Shown piece by piece: positions 9,469-16,852 of a stretch of DNA of 64,000 nucleotides. The DNA is from Anaerolineaceae bacterium. GTDB taxonomy: Bacteria; Chloroflexota; Anaerolineae; Anaerolineales; Anaerolineaceae. Below the pieces are notes generated by a model, which saw nothing but the letters and a program-made list of their open reading frames with translations, searched no databases and was not told the DNA's origin. The position numbers and the translations under genes were made by a program. Location: the NCBI GenBank assembly GCA_017417055.1, contig JAFPZX010000072.1, forward strand, positions 41,854 through 105,853, read 5' to 3'. Position 1 is the first letter of the stretch. Each line of letters begins with the position of its first letter.

Positions 9469-10042
9469 AGAAGTCCTCCCCCTGATAGCGGATCGCTATC
9501 CAGCGGTTTGTCCCGATCTTCAGCCAGACCGTTTCCGCAGTGACTTCACCGGAGACGTTAGTGCCCTGACGCAGGCTGTCTACGATTGGATATTCGGTTC
9601 CCGGGCCTGAACGGACATAAAGCAGCGGAACGCTCACACGGCGTTCTCCTTCTTCCGATACCGGCTGCGGATGGAAAAATTCCTCAGGGTCTACCGCCTT
9701 ACCGCAGCGGCGCACTTCAAAATGGAGATGCGGTCCGGTGGAATTCCCGGTGTTCCCGCTGTACCCGATCAGCTGACCTTCGCGGACCGTTTCTCCCAAA
9801 CTAACGCTCATCCGGGAAAGATGAGCATATACGGTTTGCACGCCGCCGTCATGGTCCAGTACGATATGGGAGCCATATCCCGTGGCGATGTTCGCTGCCC
9901 GGGAAACTTTCCCCGCCATTGCCGCCAGCACCGGCGTACCCTGATATAACGCGTAATCGATTCCGGTATGACCCGCCAGGTCAGTGATCTTTTCCCCAAA
10001 CCGCTGTGTCATCGGGAATTCTCCGTCAAATGGTTTCCTCAT
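9452..10042 (-). CDS. M23 peptidase with C-terminal SH3 domain (lysin)
   Basis: This is a 196-aa cell-wall hydrolase. Residues about 1-115 are a peptidase M23 (LytM/lysostaphin-type) domain with 'GHTGIDYAL' (zinc-binding H and D), 'VYAHLSRM' and the 'GPHLHFEV' motif carrying the catalytic His pair. Residues about 130-196 are a bacterial SH3 fold ('LYVRSGPGTEYPIVDSLRQG'). There is no signal peptide, as expected for a phage endolysin released by a holin. The gene follows the XhlA-like gene and overlaps the portal-like gene start. AAGGAGG precedes the ATG at 10042. The expected target is peptide cross-bridges or stem peptides of peptidoglycan. Confidence 0.88.
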   Translation of the reverse strand: MRKPFDGEFPMTQRFGEKITDLAGHTGIDYALYQGTPVLAAMAGKVSRAANIATGYGSHIVLDHDGGVQTVYAHLSRMSVSLGETVREGQLIGYSGNTGNSTGPHLHFEVRRCGKAVDPEEFFHPQPVSEEGERRVSVPLLYVRSGPGTEYPIVDSLRQGTNVSGEVTAETVWLKIGTNRWIAIRYQGEDFCEKII

Positions 10043-10060
10043 AATTGCCTCCTTTATATT

Positions 10061-10160
10061 AGGTGTCAGGTGTTAGGTTTCAGGTTTCGGAAATTACTTC
10101 ACAGCAGCTAAAACCATACATTTACAAACAACCCAACACCTGACACCTAAAACCCGACAC
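10061..10160. repeat. Degenerate GGTGTCA / ACACCTG repeats
   Basis: Between the lysin and XhlA-like genes lie drifting 7-base units: AGGTGTC, AGGTGTT, AGGTTTC on the left and the complementary ACACCTG, ACACCTA on the right. The two sets can pair into one long imperfect hairpin. The last unit also supplies the stop codon region of the XhlA-like gene. Confidence 0.7.
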
Positions 10161-10433
10161 CTAAAACCTGCTCCCAACAAACGATTTCACCAGGGCGAGC
10201 AGCGACATTGCTGTGCTGCCGCCGGAAGTCACCGAACTCCAAAAGCGGAACTGGGTGACGCCGGTGGAAACATCCCGCAGACGGGCTTCATGATCTTCGC
10301 AGATCTTTTCGATGGCCTTCAGCCTGCTTTCGTTCAGTTCCCGCATGTGTTCCAGTTCGGAACGGATCAGGCGGATGTCGCCGCGGATGGATTCCAGCAG
10401 GGTTTTGCAGTCATTGATCTCTTTCTGTTCCAT
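10161..10433 (-). CDS. XhlA-like phage lysis accessory protein, 90 aa
   Basis: The start ATG at 10433 has GGAGG 5 bases upstream. Residues about 1-60 are a charged coiled coil (heptads in ESIRGDIRLIRSELEHMREL and following), and residues about 66-86 form one moderately hydrophobic segment (FWSSVTSGGSTAMSLLALV). This matches the haemolysin XhlA architecture of defective prophages, in which the protein assists the holin. It heads the phage-like operon and is followed by the lysin, which supports a lysis role. The hydrophobic segment is weak for a membrane helix, so a coiled-coil structural role remains possible. Confidence 0.68.
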   Translation of the reverse strand: MEQKEINDCKTLLESIRGDIRLIRSELEHMRELNESRLKAIEKICEDHEARLRDVSTGVTQFRFWSSVTSGGSTAMSLLALVKSFVGSRF

Positions 10434-10564
10434 TTATTCCTCCGTAGTTTTTTTTGTTTATTTTGTTCTGCTATTTAGTGTACACATTTTTCATAAAAAG
10501 AAAACGGGCAATGTTGTCCGTTGACAAAACACAAAAAATGTGGTAGGAAAATAGAACAACCATC

Positions 10565-10638
10565 GGGGACTGTCCCTTTATGGGACTGTACCCATCTCTG
10601 AGATACTATGAGGACAGTCCCATAAAGGGACAGTCCCC
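10565..10638. repeat. Large perfect inverted repeat of family H1
   Basis: Two perfect 25-base inverted arms (10565-10589 and 10614-10638), each containing the GGGGACTGTCCC palindrome, flank a 24-base centre. They end 24 bases before the -35 box of the rpsU promoter. Related units are at 18825, 19261, 30961 and 38967. Confidence 0.9.
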
Positions 10639-10661
10639 GTCATGAACCATAAGAAAAGCTA

Positions 10662-10690
10662 TTGACAAGAACGCCGTGTTCCATTAAAAT
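10662..10690 (+). promoter_or_regulatory. Strong sigma-70 promoter of rpsU-infA
   Basis: TTGACA (10662-10667), a 17-base spacer and TAAAAT (10685-10690) form a near-consensus promoter. It lies 57 bases ahead of the rpsU start. Confidence 0.85.
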
Positions 10691-10747
10691 AGACCCCGTT
10701 TGGGATAAGAGCCCAATGATTTTGTATGCACGAGAGGGGGTGAGAAC

Positions 10748-10945
10748 ATGACAAGCGTAGTTTTGAGACCGAATGAGAACCAGGATCAATTGCTGAAGCG
10801 TTTCCGCAAGAAGGTCGTCAAGAGTGGCGTCCTCAGCACAGTCCGACGCAAGCGTTGGTTCGTCTCCAAGAGCGAAACCGATCGTGTAGAACGGAAAAAG
10901 ACACTGCGGCGTTTGCGCCGCCATTCAACCGGTCGTCCGGAGTAA
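10748..10945 (+). CDS. rpsU: 30S ribosomal protein bS21
   Basis: A 65-residue, very basic protein with the S21 pattern: 'SVVLRPNENQDQLLKRFRKK' followed by a Lys/Arg-rich helix ending RRLRRHSTG. It acts in the 30S subunit near the anti-Shine-Dalgarno region and assists initiation. GGGGGTGA lies 5 bases before the ATG. It is 41 bases upstream of infA with no terminator between them, so the two initiation-related genes form an operon driven by the promoter at 10662. Its length is normal for the family. Confidence 0.9.
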   Translation: MTSVVLRPNENQDQLLKRFRKKVVKSGVLSTVRRKRWFVSKSETDRVERKKTLRRLRRHSTGRPE

Positions 10946-10986
10946 TGCCAAGACTCAAGTGACGTCCTCCAATAGGAGTAAAAAAG

Positions 10987-11247
10987 ATGGCTAAAGAAGA
11001 AGATAGCAAGATCAGTGTCGAAGGCACCATCGTTGAGGCGCTGCCCGGTACACAATTTCGCGTCCGCTTAGACAACGGTCACGAAGTATTGGCTTATCTT
11101 TCGGGAAGAATGAGAAAATTCTATATCCGAATCCTGCTGGGGGATCGCGTCCGTATTGAAATGTCACCGTATGACCTGACTCGCGGACGAATTGTTTATC
11201 GCCAGCGGAAGCCAAACGAAGTCGGCGGTCCGGAAGACTTTATGTAA
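10987..11247 (+). CDS. infA: Translation initiation factor IF-1
   Basis: An 86-aa single S1/OB-fold domain protein. The signature '[20 protein letters not shown]' with '[13 protein letters not shown]' and '[19 protein letters not shown]' is characteristic of IF-1. The C-terminal extension after IVYRQRK is about 12 residues longer than in E. coli (total 72 aa). AGGAG precedes the ATG. IF-1 binds the ribosomal A site of the 30S subunit during initiation. It is co-transcribed with rpsU and followed by an intrinsic terminator. Confidence 0.95.
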   Translation: MAKEEDSKISVEGTIVEALPGTQFRVRLDNGHEVLAYLSGRMRKFYIRILLGDRVRIEMSPYDLTRGRIVYRQRKPNEVGGPEDFM

Positions 11248-11405
11248 AATAAGAAATAAGAAATCAGAAATAAGAAATTTCGATAATCTGATATCACCAA
11301 ATAGAAAAGAACTGTCTGAATAAGGCAGTTTTTTAAAATAAGAAATAAGAAATGAGAAATAAGAAATCAGAAATAGGATATAGGATATAGGTTTTAGGTT
11401 TTAGG
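11248..11405. repeat. ATAAGAA-type degenerate repeats
   Basis: Runs of drifting 7-base units (AATAAGA, AATCAGA, AATGAGA) fill 11248-11275 and 11337-11380, on both sides of the infA terminator. The spacer otherwise holds no gene. A similar run is at 46687-46735. Confidence 0.7.
11310..11335 (+). terminator. Intrinsic terminator of rpsU-infA
   Basis: A 7-bp stem (AACTGTC / GGCAGTT with one G-U pair) and 7-base loop are followed by a T run, 62 bases after the infA stop. Confidence 0.8.
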
Positions 11406-11427
11406 AGATTTCAGTGAATATTGGCAA

Positions 11428-11458
11428 TAAAAAACCGCTGTTTTTTGAGCGGCTTTTT
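11428..11458. terminator. Bidirectional intrinsic terminator
   Basis: ACCGCT / AGCGGC stem with an A tract on one side and T tract on the other. On the minus strand it follows the SWIM gene, whose stop is at 11498. It can also stop leftover rpsU-infA transcription. Confidence 0.75.
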
Positions 11459-11497
11459 ATAATTTCTGATTTCTGATTTCCGATTTCTGATTTAGAT

Positions 11498-11740
11498 TCA
11501 GTCATCGTAAGCGATATCGACCATACCGTGCAGGATGATCTCCAGCGCCATCGTATGGCTGCAGCGGCCATGTGTTTTACAGAATTCACAGTCGCAGCCC
11601 CATTTCCCGTGGTCATATGTCACAACATGACCATTGTTTTTCCCGGTCATTGTTACCTGAAACGTATCAAATTGAAAACGATCTCTTTCCGCGGCATACT
11701 GTCTTGCCTTTTCGAGTTTGCTCACCATTGCGTAATCCAT
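11498..11740 (-). CDS. Small SWIM zinc-finger protein, 80 aa
   Basis: The C-terminal half carries 'CDCEFCKTHGRCSHTMALE', which fits the SWIM signature CxC...CxH. SWIM modules bind zinc and often DNA or protein partners. The N-terminal half (residues 1-40) has a helix ('KLEKARQYAAERDRF') and then the 'F..TMTGKNNGH.VTYDHGKWGCDC' strands typical of the segment ahead of SWIM. No other domain is present, so it is a stand-alone SWIM protein of the kind encoded by mobile elements and many bacterial chromosomes. GGTG lies upstream of both a TTG at 11743 and the ATG at 11740; the ATG is chosen. The specific role is unknown. Confidence 0.75.
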   Translation of the reverse strand: MDYAMVSKLEKARQYAAERDRFQFDTFQVTMTGKNNGHVVTYDHGKWGCDCEFCKTHGRCSHTMALEIILHGMVDIAYDD

Positions 11741-11845
11741 CAATTTTGCACCTCACTCAAAATAAGATTTGCCAAATCCAAACCTTTAGCCTTCTTCTTA
11801 ATCATAGGATAAAAACCGAAATTCGTCAACTGCCATTTGTCATTT

Positions 11846-12006
11846 TTTCAGTGGTCAGTATTCAGTGGTCAGCAGCCAGCAGGCATTGGATGAAATAAAG
11901 GAAGAATGAAGAATGAAGAAATGTATAGTGATGGAGCTTTTTCCAATTTCAACTTTCCACCAATCACCAGCCGCCAGCCATTGACCACTATCAACTGCCA
12001 TCTGAC
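11846..12006. repeat. Degenerate CAGTGGTC / AACTGCC repeats
   Basis: Drifting 7-base units CAGTGGT, CAGTATT, CAGCAGC occupy 11848-11890. Complementary-style units ACCAATC, ACCAGCC, GCCAGCC, CACTATC, AACTGCC occupy 11957-12005, with GAATGAA units between. No gene is seen in 11741-12117. Confidence 0.7.
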
Positions 12007-12117
12007 AAATGTCATTTTTTTATGACCGAAAATCATTTTTACAGTAAGATATACATTAGAAAAATTGCGAAAAGCAAGGCTGATTCAAAACCGGATCAGG
12101 AAAAGGAATAGGAAGAA

Positions 12118-14274
12118 ATGCAAAAAAAAATTTATGAACGAGTCCCTGTTGTGAGACCGGATATTCCGGAACGCATCAGCCGACTGAACGAATTAGCATA
12201 TAATCTGTGGTGGGCCTGGAATCCTGATGGTCTCAACCTCTACAGAAACCTGAATAAATCTTTGTGGGAACATGTCCAGCATAACCCAATCATCATGCTT
12301 CAGGAAATACCGCTGGGTACACTCAAAAAAGCCTCAGAAGATTTAGAATATCTGAAGCATTATGACAGAATGATGGCAGAGTTTGACGCTTACATGAGCG
12401 ATACAAATACCTGGTTCAACCAAAATTATCCCAATCACGGCAACAAATCAATCGCATATCTTTCATTTGAATTCGGTTTGCACGAATCCATCCCGGCTTA
12501 CGCGGGCGGTTTGGGCATTTTAGCCGGTGACCATCTGAAAGAATCCAGTGACATGGGCCTGCCGCTCAATGCCATTGGTTTTATCTACAATCAGGGCTAC
12601 TTTGTCCAGAAAATCAGTGAAGACGGCTGGCAGGAAACCTCCAACTTCTACCTTGATTTCCACAAACTGCCGATCATCCCGCTGGAATATGAAGACGGAA
12701 GCAAAGCGCTTGTCTCCGTCACGCTGCCCGGACGTGCAATCTATGCACGGATCTGGAAGATGCAGATCGGACGTGTTTCCCTTTACCTGCTCGACACCAC
12801 CATTCCGGAAAACAGCTCCTATGACCAGCAGCTGACCGCAAAGCTTTACAGCGCCGACCTGGAAACCAGAATCTCCCAGGAAATTCTGCTTGGTATCGGC
12901 GGCGTCCGCGCCATGCGCATCCTGGGCATCGACCCGGCTGTCTGGCACATGAACGAAGGTCACGCGGCATTCCTGGCATTGGAACGCTGCAACGAAATGG
13001 TTGAAGCCGGCAAGACGTTTGAGGAAGCTGCCGCCATCGTCCGCAAGAGCGATGTCTTCACCACTCACACACCGGTCCCGGCCGGCAACGACAAATTTCC
13101 TGTCTGGCTCATCGAAAAATACTTTGCCCCGATGTGGCAGAAACTTGGACTCACCCGCGACCAGTTCGTCGATCTGGCAAAAGAAAACACCGAATGGGGC
13201 GAACAGTTCACCATGCCGATCCTGGCGCTCAAACTGTCCGAACACAACAACGGTGTTTCCGCACTGCACGGCGTCGTCTCCCGCAATATGTGGCACTTCC
13301 TGTGGCCGGACCGCAAAGTGGAAGATGTGCCGATCACATCCATCACCAATGGCGTCCATACCTTCAGCTGGCTTTCCCGCCGCATGGGTCTGGTCTTTGA
13401 TGAATATCTGGGTGAAGACTGGCGCCGCAACCCGGATGATCCCAAAAACTGGGAAAAGGTCGACACAATTCCGGATTTCGTCCTGTGGGATATCCGCCGC
13501 CATCAAAAGCGCATGCTGAATGACTACATCATCCGCGCAGCCCGCAAATCCTGGCTCACCGGTTCTGTTCACCCGGTTCAGATCATTGCCGGCGGCGTTT
13601 TGCTGGACAGAGATGCCCTGACCATCGGCTTTGCCCGCCGCTTCCCGACCTACAAACGCGGTTACCTGATCCTGCGTGATTACGAACGCCTGATCCGCAT
13701 CCTCAACGACATCGACCGCCCGGTTCAGATCATCTTCTCCGGAAAAGCTCACCCGGCAGATGAACCCGGCAAGCTGATCGTCCAACAGCTCTATCGCGCG
13801 ATCAAAGATCACCGCACCGGCGGTCGCATGGTCTTCCTGGAAGACTACAACATGGATATCGCCCGCCGCCTCGTCCAGGGTGTCGACGTATGGATGAACA
13901 CCCCGCGCCGCCCGAACGAAGCTTCCGGTACATCAGGAATGAAGGCCGCCATGAACGGTGCGCTGAACTTCTCCGTCCTCGACGGCTGGTGGGCTGAAGG
14001 CTACAACGGCATGAACGGCTGGGCCATCGGTACCGAAGATGAATATCCGTCCAATGAAGCACAGGACGACGCAGATGCGCTGAGCCTCTATGAAACATTG
14101 GAAAATGAAATCATCCCGAAGTTCTATGACCGCTCCGATCCGGCAGCTCCGTCTACAGAATGGATGAAGATGATGAAGAACGCTATCAAGACCCTTTCCC
14201 CGATGTTCAGCACCCGGAGAATGGTCAGCGAATATGTACGCAGAATGTACATTCCGGCGGCAAACAACGACTAA
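12118..14274 (+). CDS. glgP: Alpha-glucan (glycogen/maltodextrin) phosphorylase, GT35
   Basis: A 718-aa enzyme that releases glucose-1-phosphate from the non-reducing ends of glycogen or maltodextrin. The N-terminus ('RISRLNELAYNLWWAWNPDG') is the DUF3417 domain that marks the short bacterial/archaeal phosphorylase group. The central domain has 'SIAYLSFEFGLHESIPAYAGGLG' pieces and 'VWHMNEGHAAFLALE'. The C-terminal domain carries 'GFARRFPTYKRG', the phosphate/substrate-binding region, and 'EASGTSGMKAAMNGALN', with the Lys that binds pyridoxal phosphate. Length and motif order are complete. A terminator follows at once, so it appears to be monocistronic. This enzyme serves storage-glucan use, and no glycogen synthase gene is in view. 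Its codons favour C-ending forms more than the neighbours, as expected for high expression. Confidence 0.96.
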   Translation: MQKKIYERVPVVRPDIPERISRLNELAYNLWWAWNPDGLNLYRNLNKSLWEHVQHNPIIMLQEIPLGTLKKASEDLEYLKHYDRMMAEFDAYMSDTNTWFNQNYPNHGNKSIAYLSFEFGLHESIPAYAGGLGILAGDHLKESSDMGLPLNAIGFIYNQGYFVQKISEDGWQETSNFYLDFHKLPIIPLEYEDGSKALVSVTLPGRAIYARIWKMQIGRVSLYLLDTTIPENSSYDQQLTAKLYSADLETRISQEILLGIGGVRAMRILGIDPAVWHMNEGHAAFLALERCNEMVEAGKTFEEAAAIVRKSDVFTTHTPVPAGNDKFPVWLIEKYFAPMWQKLGLTRDQFVDLAKENTEWGEQFTMPILALKLSEHNNGVSALHGVVSRNMWHFLWPDRKVEDVPITSITNGVHTFSWLSRRMGLVFDEYLGEDWRRNPDDPKNWEKVDTIPDFVLWDIRRHQKRMLNDYIIRAARKSWLTGSVHPVQIIAGGVLLDRDALTIGFARRFPTYKRGYLILRDYERLIRILNDIDRPVQIIFSGKAHPADEPGKLIVQQLYRAIKDHRTGGRMVFLEDYNMDIARRLVQGVDVWMNTPRRPNEASGTSGMKAAMNGALNFSVLDGWWAEGYNGMNGWAIGTEDEYPSNEAQDDADALSLYETLENEIIPKFYDRSDPAAPSTEWMKMMKNAIKTLSPMFSTRRMVSEYVRRMYIPAANND

Positions 14275-14292
14275 TTTCTGTATTTGAATCAT

Positions 14293-14322
14293 AAGCCGGG
14301 ATTTGTTCCTGGCTTTTTTTTT
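14293..14322 (+). terminator. Intrinsic terminator of glgP
   Basis: AAGCCGGGA / TCCTGGCTT stem with a short loop, then a run of nine T, 19 bases after the glgP stop. Confidence 0.85.
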
Positions 14323-14337
14323 GTTATAGAAACACAG

Positions 14338-14425
14338 ATTAATTGAGGTTCGGGGACGATTTTACGCGAAGCGCAGAACATTTCTCTTGTCTTCCCGGAA
14401 ATTAATCAGCGCTTCCTTAAAATAA
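14338..14425. repeat. Diverged repeat of family H2
   Basis: GAGGTTCGGGGACG at the left and AATTAATCAGCGCTTCC at the right match the ends of the element at 16563 and 43431, but the centre is diverged. Confidence 0.6.
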
Positions 14426-14459
14426 TACGACGTATAACTTATGATGAATAGAGGAGAAA

Positions 14460-14996
14460 ATGTCAGAATTTTTCACAACATTAACACCCGATGTACTCAT
14501 CGGAGGATTTGTAATTTTTCTGCTGCGGCTCATTGACATGTGTCTCGATACACTGCGTATGCTGTTTGTCGTCCGAGGCCAGCGCGTTATTGTCTGGATC
14601 CTCGGAGTTATCACTTCGATCATCTACGTTGTCGCAATCAGCAGCGTACTGACCGGAGCGAAACATCCCTTCACCATTCTCTGTTATGGGATTGGTTATG
14701 CCACCGGCAACGTGCTGGGTATGCGGATCGAAGAGCGTCTGGCCATTGGATTCAAACAAATCAATATCGTTTCCAAAAACAAGGGGCACGAGATCGCTGA
14801 AGCTCTGCGTGAAAAGGGGTATGGGGTAACAGAACTGATCGGTCAGGGCAGAGATGGCACCGTAGATCTGGTTTCCAGCAGCGTCAAACGAAAGCACGCC
14901 AAAGAAGTCCGCAAGATCATCAAAGATATCGATAACTCTGCTTTCATTACCGAAGACGATTTCAGCCCGATCCAATCCGGAACCTGGCGGAAATGA
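14460..14996 (+). CDS. UPF0316 / DUF2179 membrane protein, 178 aa
   Basis: Three hydrophobic segments (about residues 8-28, 38-58 and 60-82) are followed by a soluble C-terminal DUF2179 domain (about residues 95-178) with 'INIVSKNKGHEIAEALREKG' and 'GRDGTVDLVSSSVKRK'. This matches the UPF0316/YebE-like family. In related proteins the C-terminal domain may bind small ligands, but the function is not established. AGGAG lies 4 bases before the ATG. The gene has its own terminator at 15029. It follows glgP in the same direction, separated by a terminator and a repeat, so co-regulation is unlikely. Confidence 0.85.
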   Translation: MSEFFTTLTPDVLIGGFVIFLLRLIDMCLDTLRMLFVVRGQRVIVWILGVITSIIYVVAISSVLTGAKHPFTILCYGIGYATGNVLGMRIEERLAIGFKQINIVSKNKGHEIAEALREKGYGVTELIGQGRDGTVDLVSSSVKRKHAKEVRKIIKDIDNSAFITEDDFSPIQSGTWRK

Positions 14997-15028
14997 TAAA
15001 GTGCAAAGATACCTTTATATAAAAAAAT

Positions 15029-15054
15029 GGGGCACCACTCACGGTGCCCTTTTG
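15029..15054 (+). terminator. Intrinsic terminator of the UPF0316 gene
   Basis: GGGCACC / GGTGCCC stem with a 6-base loop followed by TTTTG, 33 bases after the stop codon. Confidence 0.85.
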
Positions 15055-15226
15055 TTTAGGTTCCTGCGAACCAAAGACTTTCAACTTTCCCCCTCCTGAA
15101 AGCCTTGCCTAATTCTATAATATCATATTTCAATAACTTAATTCGCATAAATTACGCTTAAGTAATGAAAGTTATACGAATTTTAAGATATTTGTCATAC
15201 ATCACAAGAATAATATAGGAAAGAGG

Positions 15227-15269
15227 CAGCTGATACAAATGCCAAGTCCCGGGACACTTATATCAGCTG
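15227..15269. other. Inverted repeat upstream of the NurA gene
   Basis: CAGCTGATA (15227-15235) and TATCAGCTG (15261-15269) are perfect inverted 9-mers around a centre containing GTCCCGGGAC. The 385-base spacer 14997-15381 otherwise holds only a terminator and a lone TATAAT at 15301. The inverted repeat could be an operator or a hairpin. Confidence 0.5.
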
Positions 15270-15381
15270 ATTCTCTCCCATATCATCAGCACATTCATAG
15301 TATAATTTTTACAAAGACGATCTGGGGCAGAGCTGCACCATATATGCTTCTCAACAGATCGGAACAGGGAGTCATTCAATT

Positions 15382-16515
15382 ATGCCGGTCAATTATGAAC
15401 AATTGCGCACGCAAATGAAAGATGCGGGGAAAAACCTGCGCTTACGTCACGACGCATTCAGCAGAGCAGCGGACCAATACGAAAAGCAGCTGCGTGCCGA
15501 GGCGCTCAGCACGAACATGAAAGAGCGGATCAATGAATTGCTTTCCGCCAAACCGGAAACACGCTGCGCCATTCCGCTGGATGAGCCTGTGGATGCCGTC
15601 CACCCGCTTCCCTCCCTGCCGCCAATACAAATCCGTCTGCTGGCATGTGACGGGAGCCAGATCAGCCCCAGCCGACATGATGAGATCAGCTTTGGACTGA
15701 TCAACACCGCGATCGTCGAATTCATCACGAACAGCGGACAAACACCCCGCATAATCACCCGGACAAAGCTGCTGCCGTTTGACGACCTGCCCACCGAAGC
15801 CTTGCTGGGCGTCCAGCGGGATGCGGCAGAAAAGCGCTTTTTGGCAGAAACAGCCGCAGCCGCAGGAAAGGATATTCCTGTATTCGCCCTGTGTGACGGG
15901 CCTCTGGAACTTTTCACCGACACACCGGAACTGAAGGATCAAAATCTGCTCAAGGCTGAATATCTCGAAGCGCTCAGTCAGCTGGCAGAAGCACGGATCC
16001 CGGCAGTCGGTTATATCGACCGTCCGCGATCCGACCCGGTACTGCGCATGCTCGACCTGCTGCGGACGCAATCTGATGCGGAAAGCAAAAATCCCGGAGC
16101 GGATGACAGCATGATCTTCAGCCGGATGCTGGCCTCAGGCGAACGCTCCGCCATTTTCGGTATGAACTCACGGCTGAACCATGATCTCCGGGATGAATTG
16201 AAGCTTTGCTTTTTTTACATGAACATCGGCAAACCCGGCAAGCCTTATATCTGCCGGGTAGAGCTCCCTGCCTGGGCAGCTGACGAAGCAATTGCTGACA
16301 TGCTGCACGCGGTTTTGATCCAACAGTGCAAAATTCTTGGCGGTCATCCCTATCCGTTCATACTTCACCGCGCGCATGAATGTGCTGTGGTCACCTTTGC
16401 GGAAAAGGAAGAGGTCAAAAACATGCTTCTGCGGGAAATGGTCATCAACGGGCTCACTCCGCCGGAAAAATCAAATAAACAAATCGCGAAGGATCTAATA
16501 GGGGATAGGAGATAG
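15382..16515 (+). CDS. NurA-domain nuclease-like protein, 377 aa
   Basis: The NurA signature appears as an acidic motif in 'IRLLACDGSQISPSRHDEIS' (about residues 90-108), then 'FALCDGPLEL' (about residue 175), 'AVGYIDRPRSDPVLRML' (about residue 212) and a C-terminal 'HPYPFILHRAHECAVVTFAEKE'. NurA proteins are 5'-3' nucleases that work with the HerA DNA translocase in end resection in archaea and several bacterial phyla. No HerA ATPase gene is adjacent. A HAS-barrel protein, the HerA-type N-terminal fold, is encoded at 44578. The N-terminal 60 residues are a helical, charged region. AGGGAG is 10 bases before the ATG. Confidence 0.8.
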   Translation: MPVNYEQLRTQMKDAGKNLRLRHDAFSRAADQYEKQLRAEALSTNMKERINELLSAKPETRCAIPLDEPVDAVHPLPSLPPIQIRLLACDGSQISPSRHDEISFGLINTAIVEFITNSGQTPRIITRTKLLPFDDLPTEALLGVQRDAAEKRFLAETAAAAGKDIPVFALCDGPLELFTDTPELKDQNLLKAEYLEALSQLAEARIPAVGYIDRPRSDPVLRMLDLLRTQSDAESKNPGADDSMIFSRMLASGERSAIFGMNSRLNHDLRDELKLCFFYMNIGKPGKPYICRVELPAWAADEAIADMLHAVLIQQCKILGGHPYPFILHRAHECAVVTFAEKEEVKNMLLREMVINGLTPPEKSNKQIAKDLIGDRR

Positions 16516-16520
16516 GTTTC

Positions 16521-16562
16521 AGGTTTCGGTTGTCAGCGGTAATGTCTGATTTGACAAAAGCG
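16521..16562 (+). repeat. 42-bp direct repeat, left copy
   Basis: It matches 16645-16686 at 40 of 42 positions and lies immediately left of an H2 element. It carries a second TTGACA at 16551-16556. Confidence 0.9.
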
Positions 16563-16644
16563 AGGTTCGGGGACGGTTCTCCCGAGGAACGAGGGGAACT
16601 GTCCTCCCGCCTTCAGGAGGTTTAATCAGCGGTTCCTAAGATGT
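16563..16644. repeat. H2 repeat element between direct repeats
   Basis: The 82-base element starts AGGTTCGGGGACGGTTCTCC and ends TTTAATCAGCGGTTCC plus a few bases. It has internal pairing (GTTCTCCCGAGGAAC, CCTCCCGCCTTCAGGAGG). It is the best-preserved H2 copy and is related to those at 14338, 18912, 19341 and 43368. Confidence 0.8.
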
Positions 16645-16686
16645 AGGTTTCGGTTGTCAGCGGTAATTTTTGATTTGACAAAAGCG
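16645..16686 (+). repeat. 42-bp direct repeat, right copy
   Basis: The right copy of the repeat at 16521. Its TTGACA is the -35 box of the small RNA promoter. Confidence 0.9.
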
Positions 16687-16703
16687 GAGAAGTAAGTTAA
16701 AAT
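16675..16703 (+). promoter_or_regulatory. Promoter of small RNA gene 1
   Basis: TTGACA (16675-16680), exactly 17 bases, then TAAAAT (16698-16703): near-consensus sigma-70 promoter with no protein gene downstream. Confidence 0.85.
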
Positions 16704-16709
16704 ACAGAC

Positions 16710-16808
16710 ATAAGAAAAAGGGGTATCACCGGCAACGGTCTGGCCTTTTTAGCAAACTAAGAAATAGCTGCCCAAGTTAGCGAGACCGGGGCGGCTATTC
16801 CTGTTTTT
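16710..16808 (+). ncRNA. Small RNA 1, conserved GGGGTATCACCGGCAACGG core
   Basis: A transcript of about 100 bases is predicted from the promoter at 16675. It has a conserved core (16720-16746) and ends in an 11-bp stem (AATAGCTGCCC / GGGCGGCTATT, one G-U pair) followed by CCTGTTTTTTT. A second copy with the same core, terminator and promoter spacing lies at 30750 on the other strand. From memory the layout resembles the RNA antitoxins of small holin-like type I toxins, but no toxin reading frame is present on the opposite strand here. The RNA call rests on promoter, terminator and conservation between copies; its function is inferred. Confidence 0.65.
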
Positions 16809-16852
16809 TTGTTGAATCGTTTGACGATCTGTCGCGGCCAACCTTGATCTTA

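Noticed and set aside
12520-13812. 430-codon minus-strand frame across glgP
   Set aside because: Same reason: shadow of strong codon bias in glgP.
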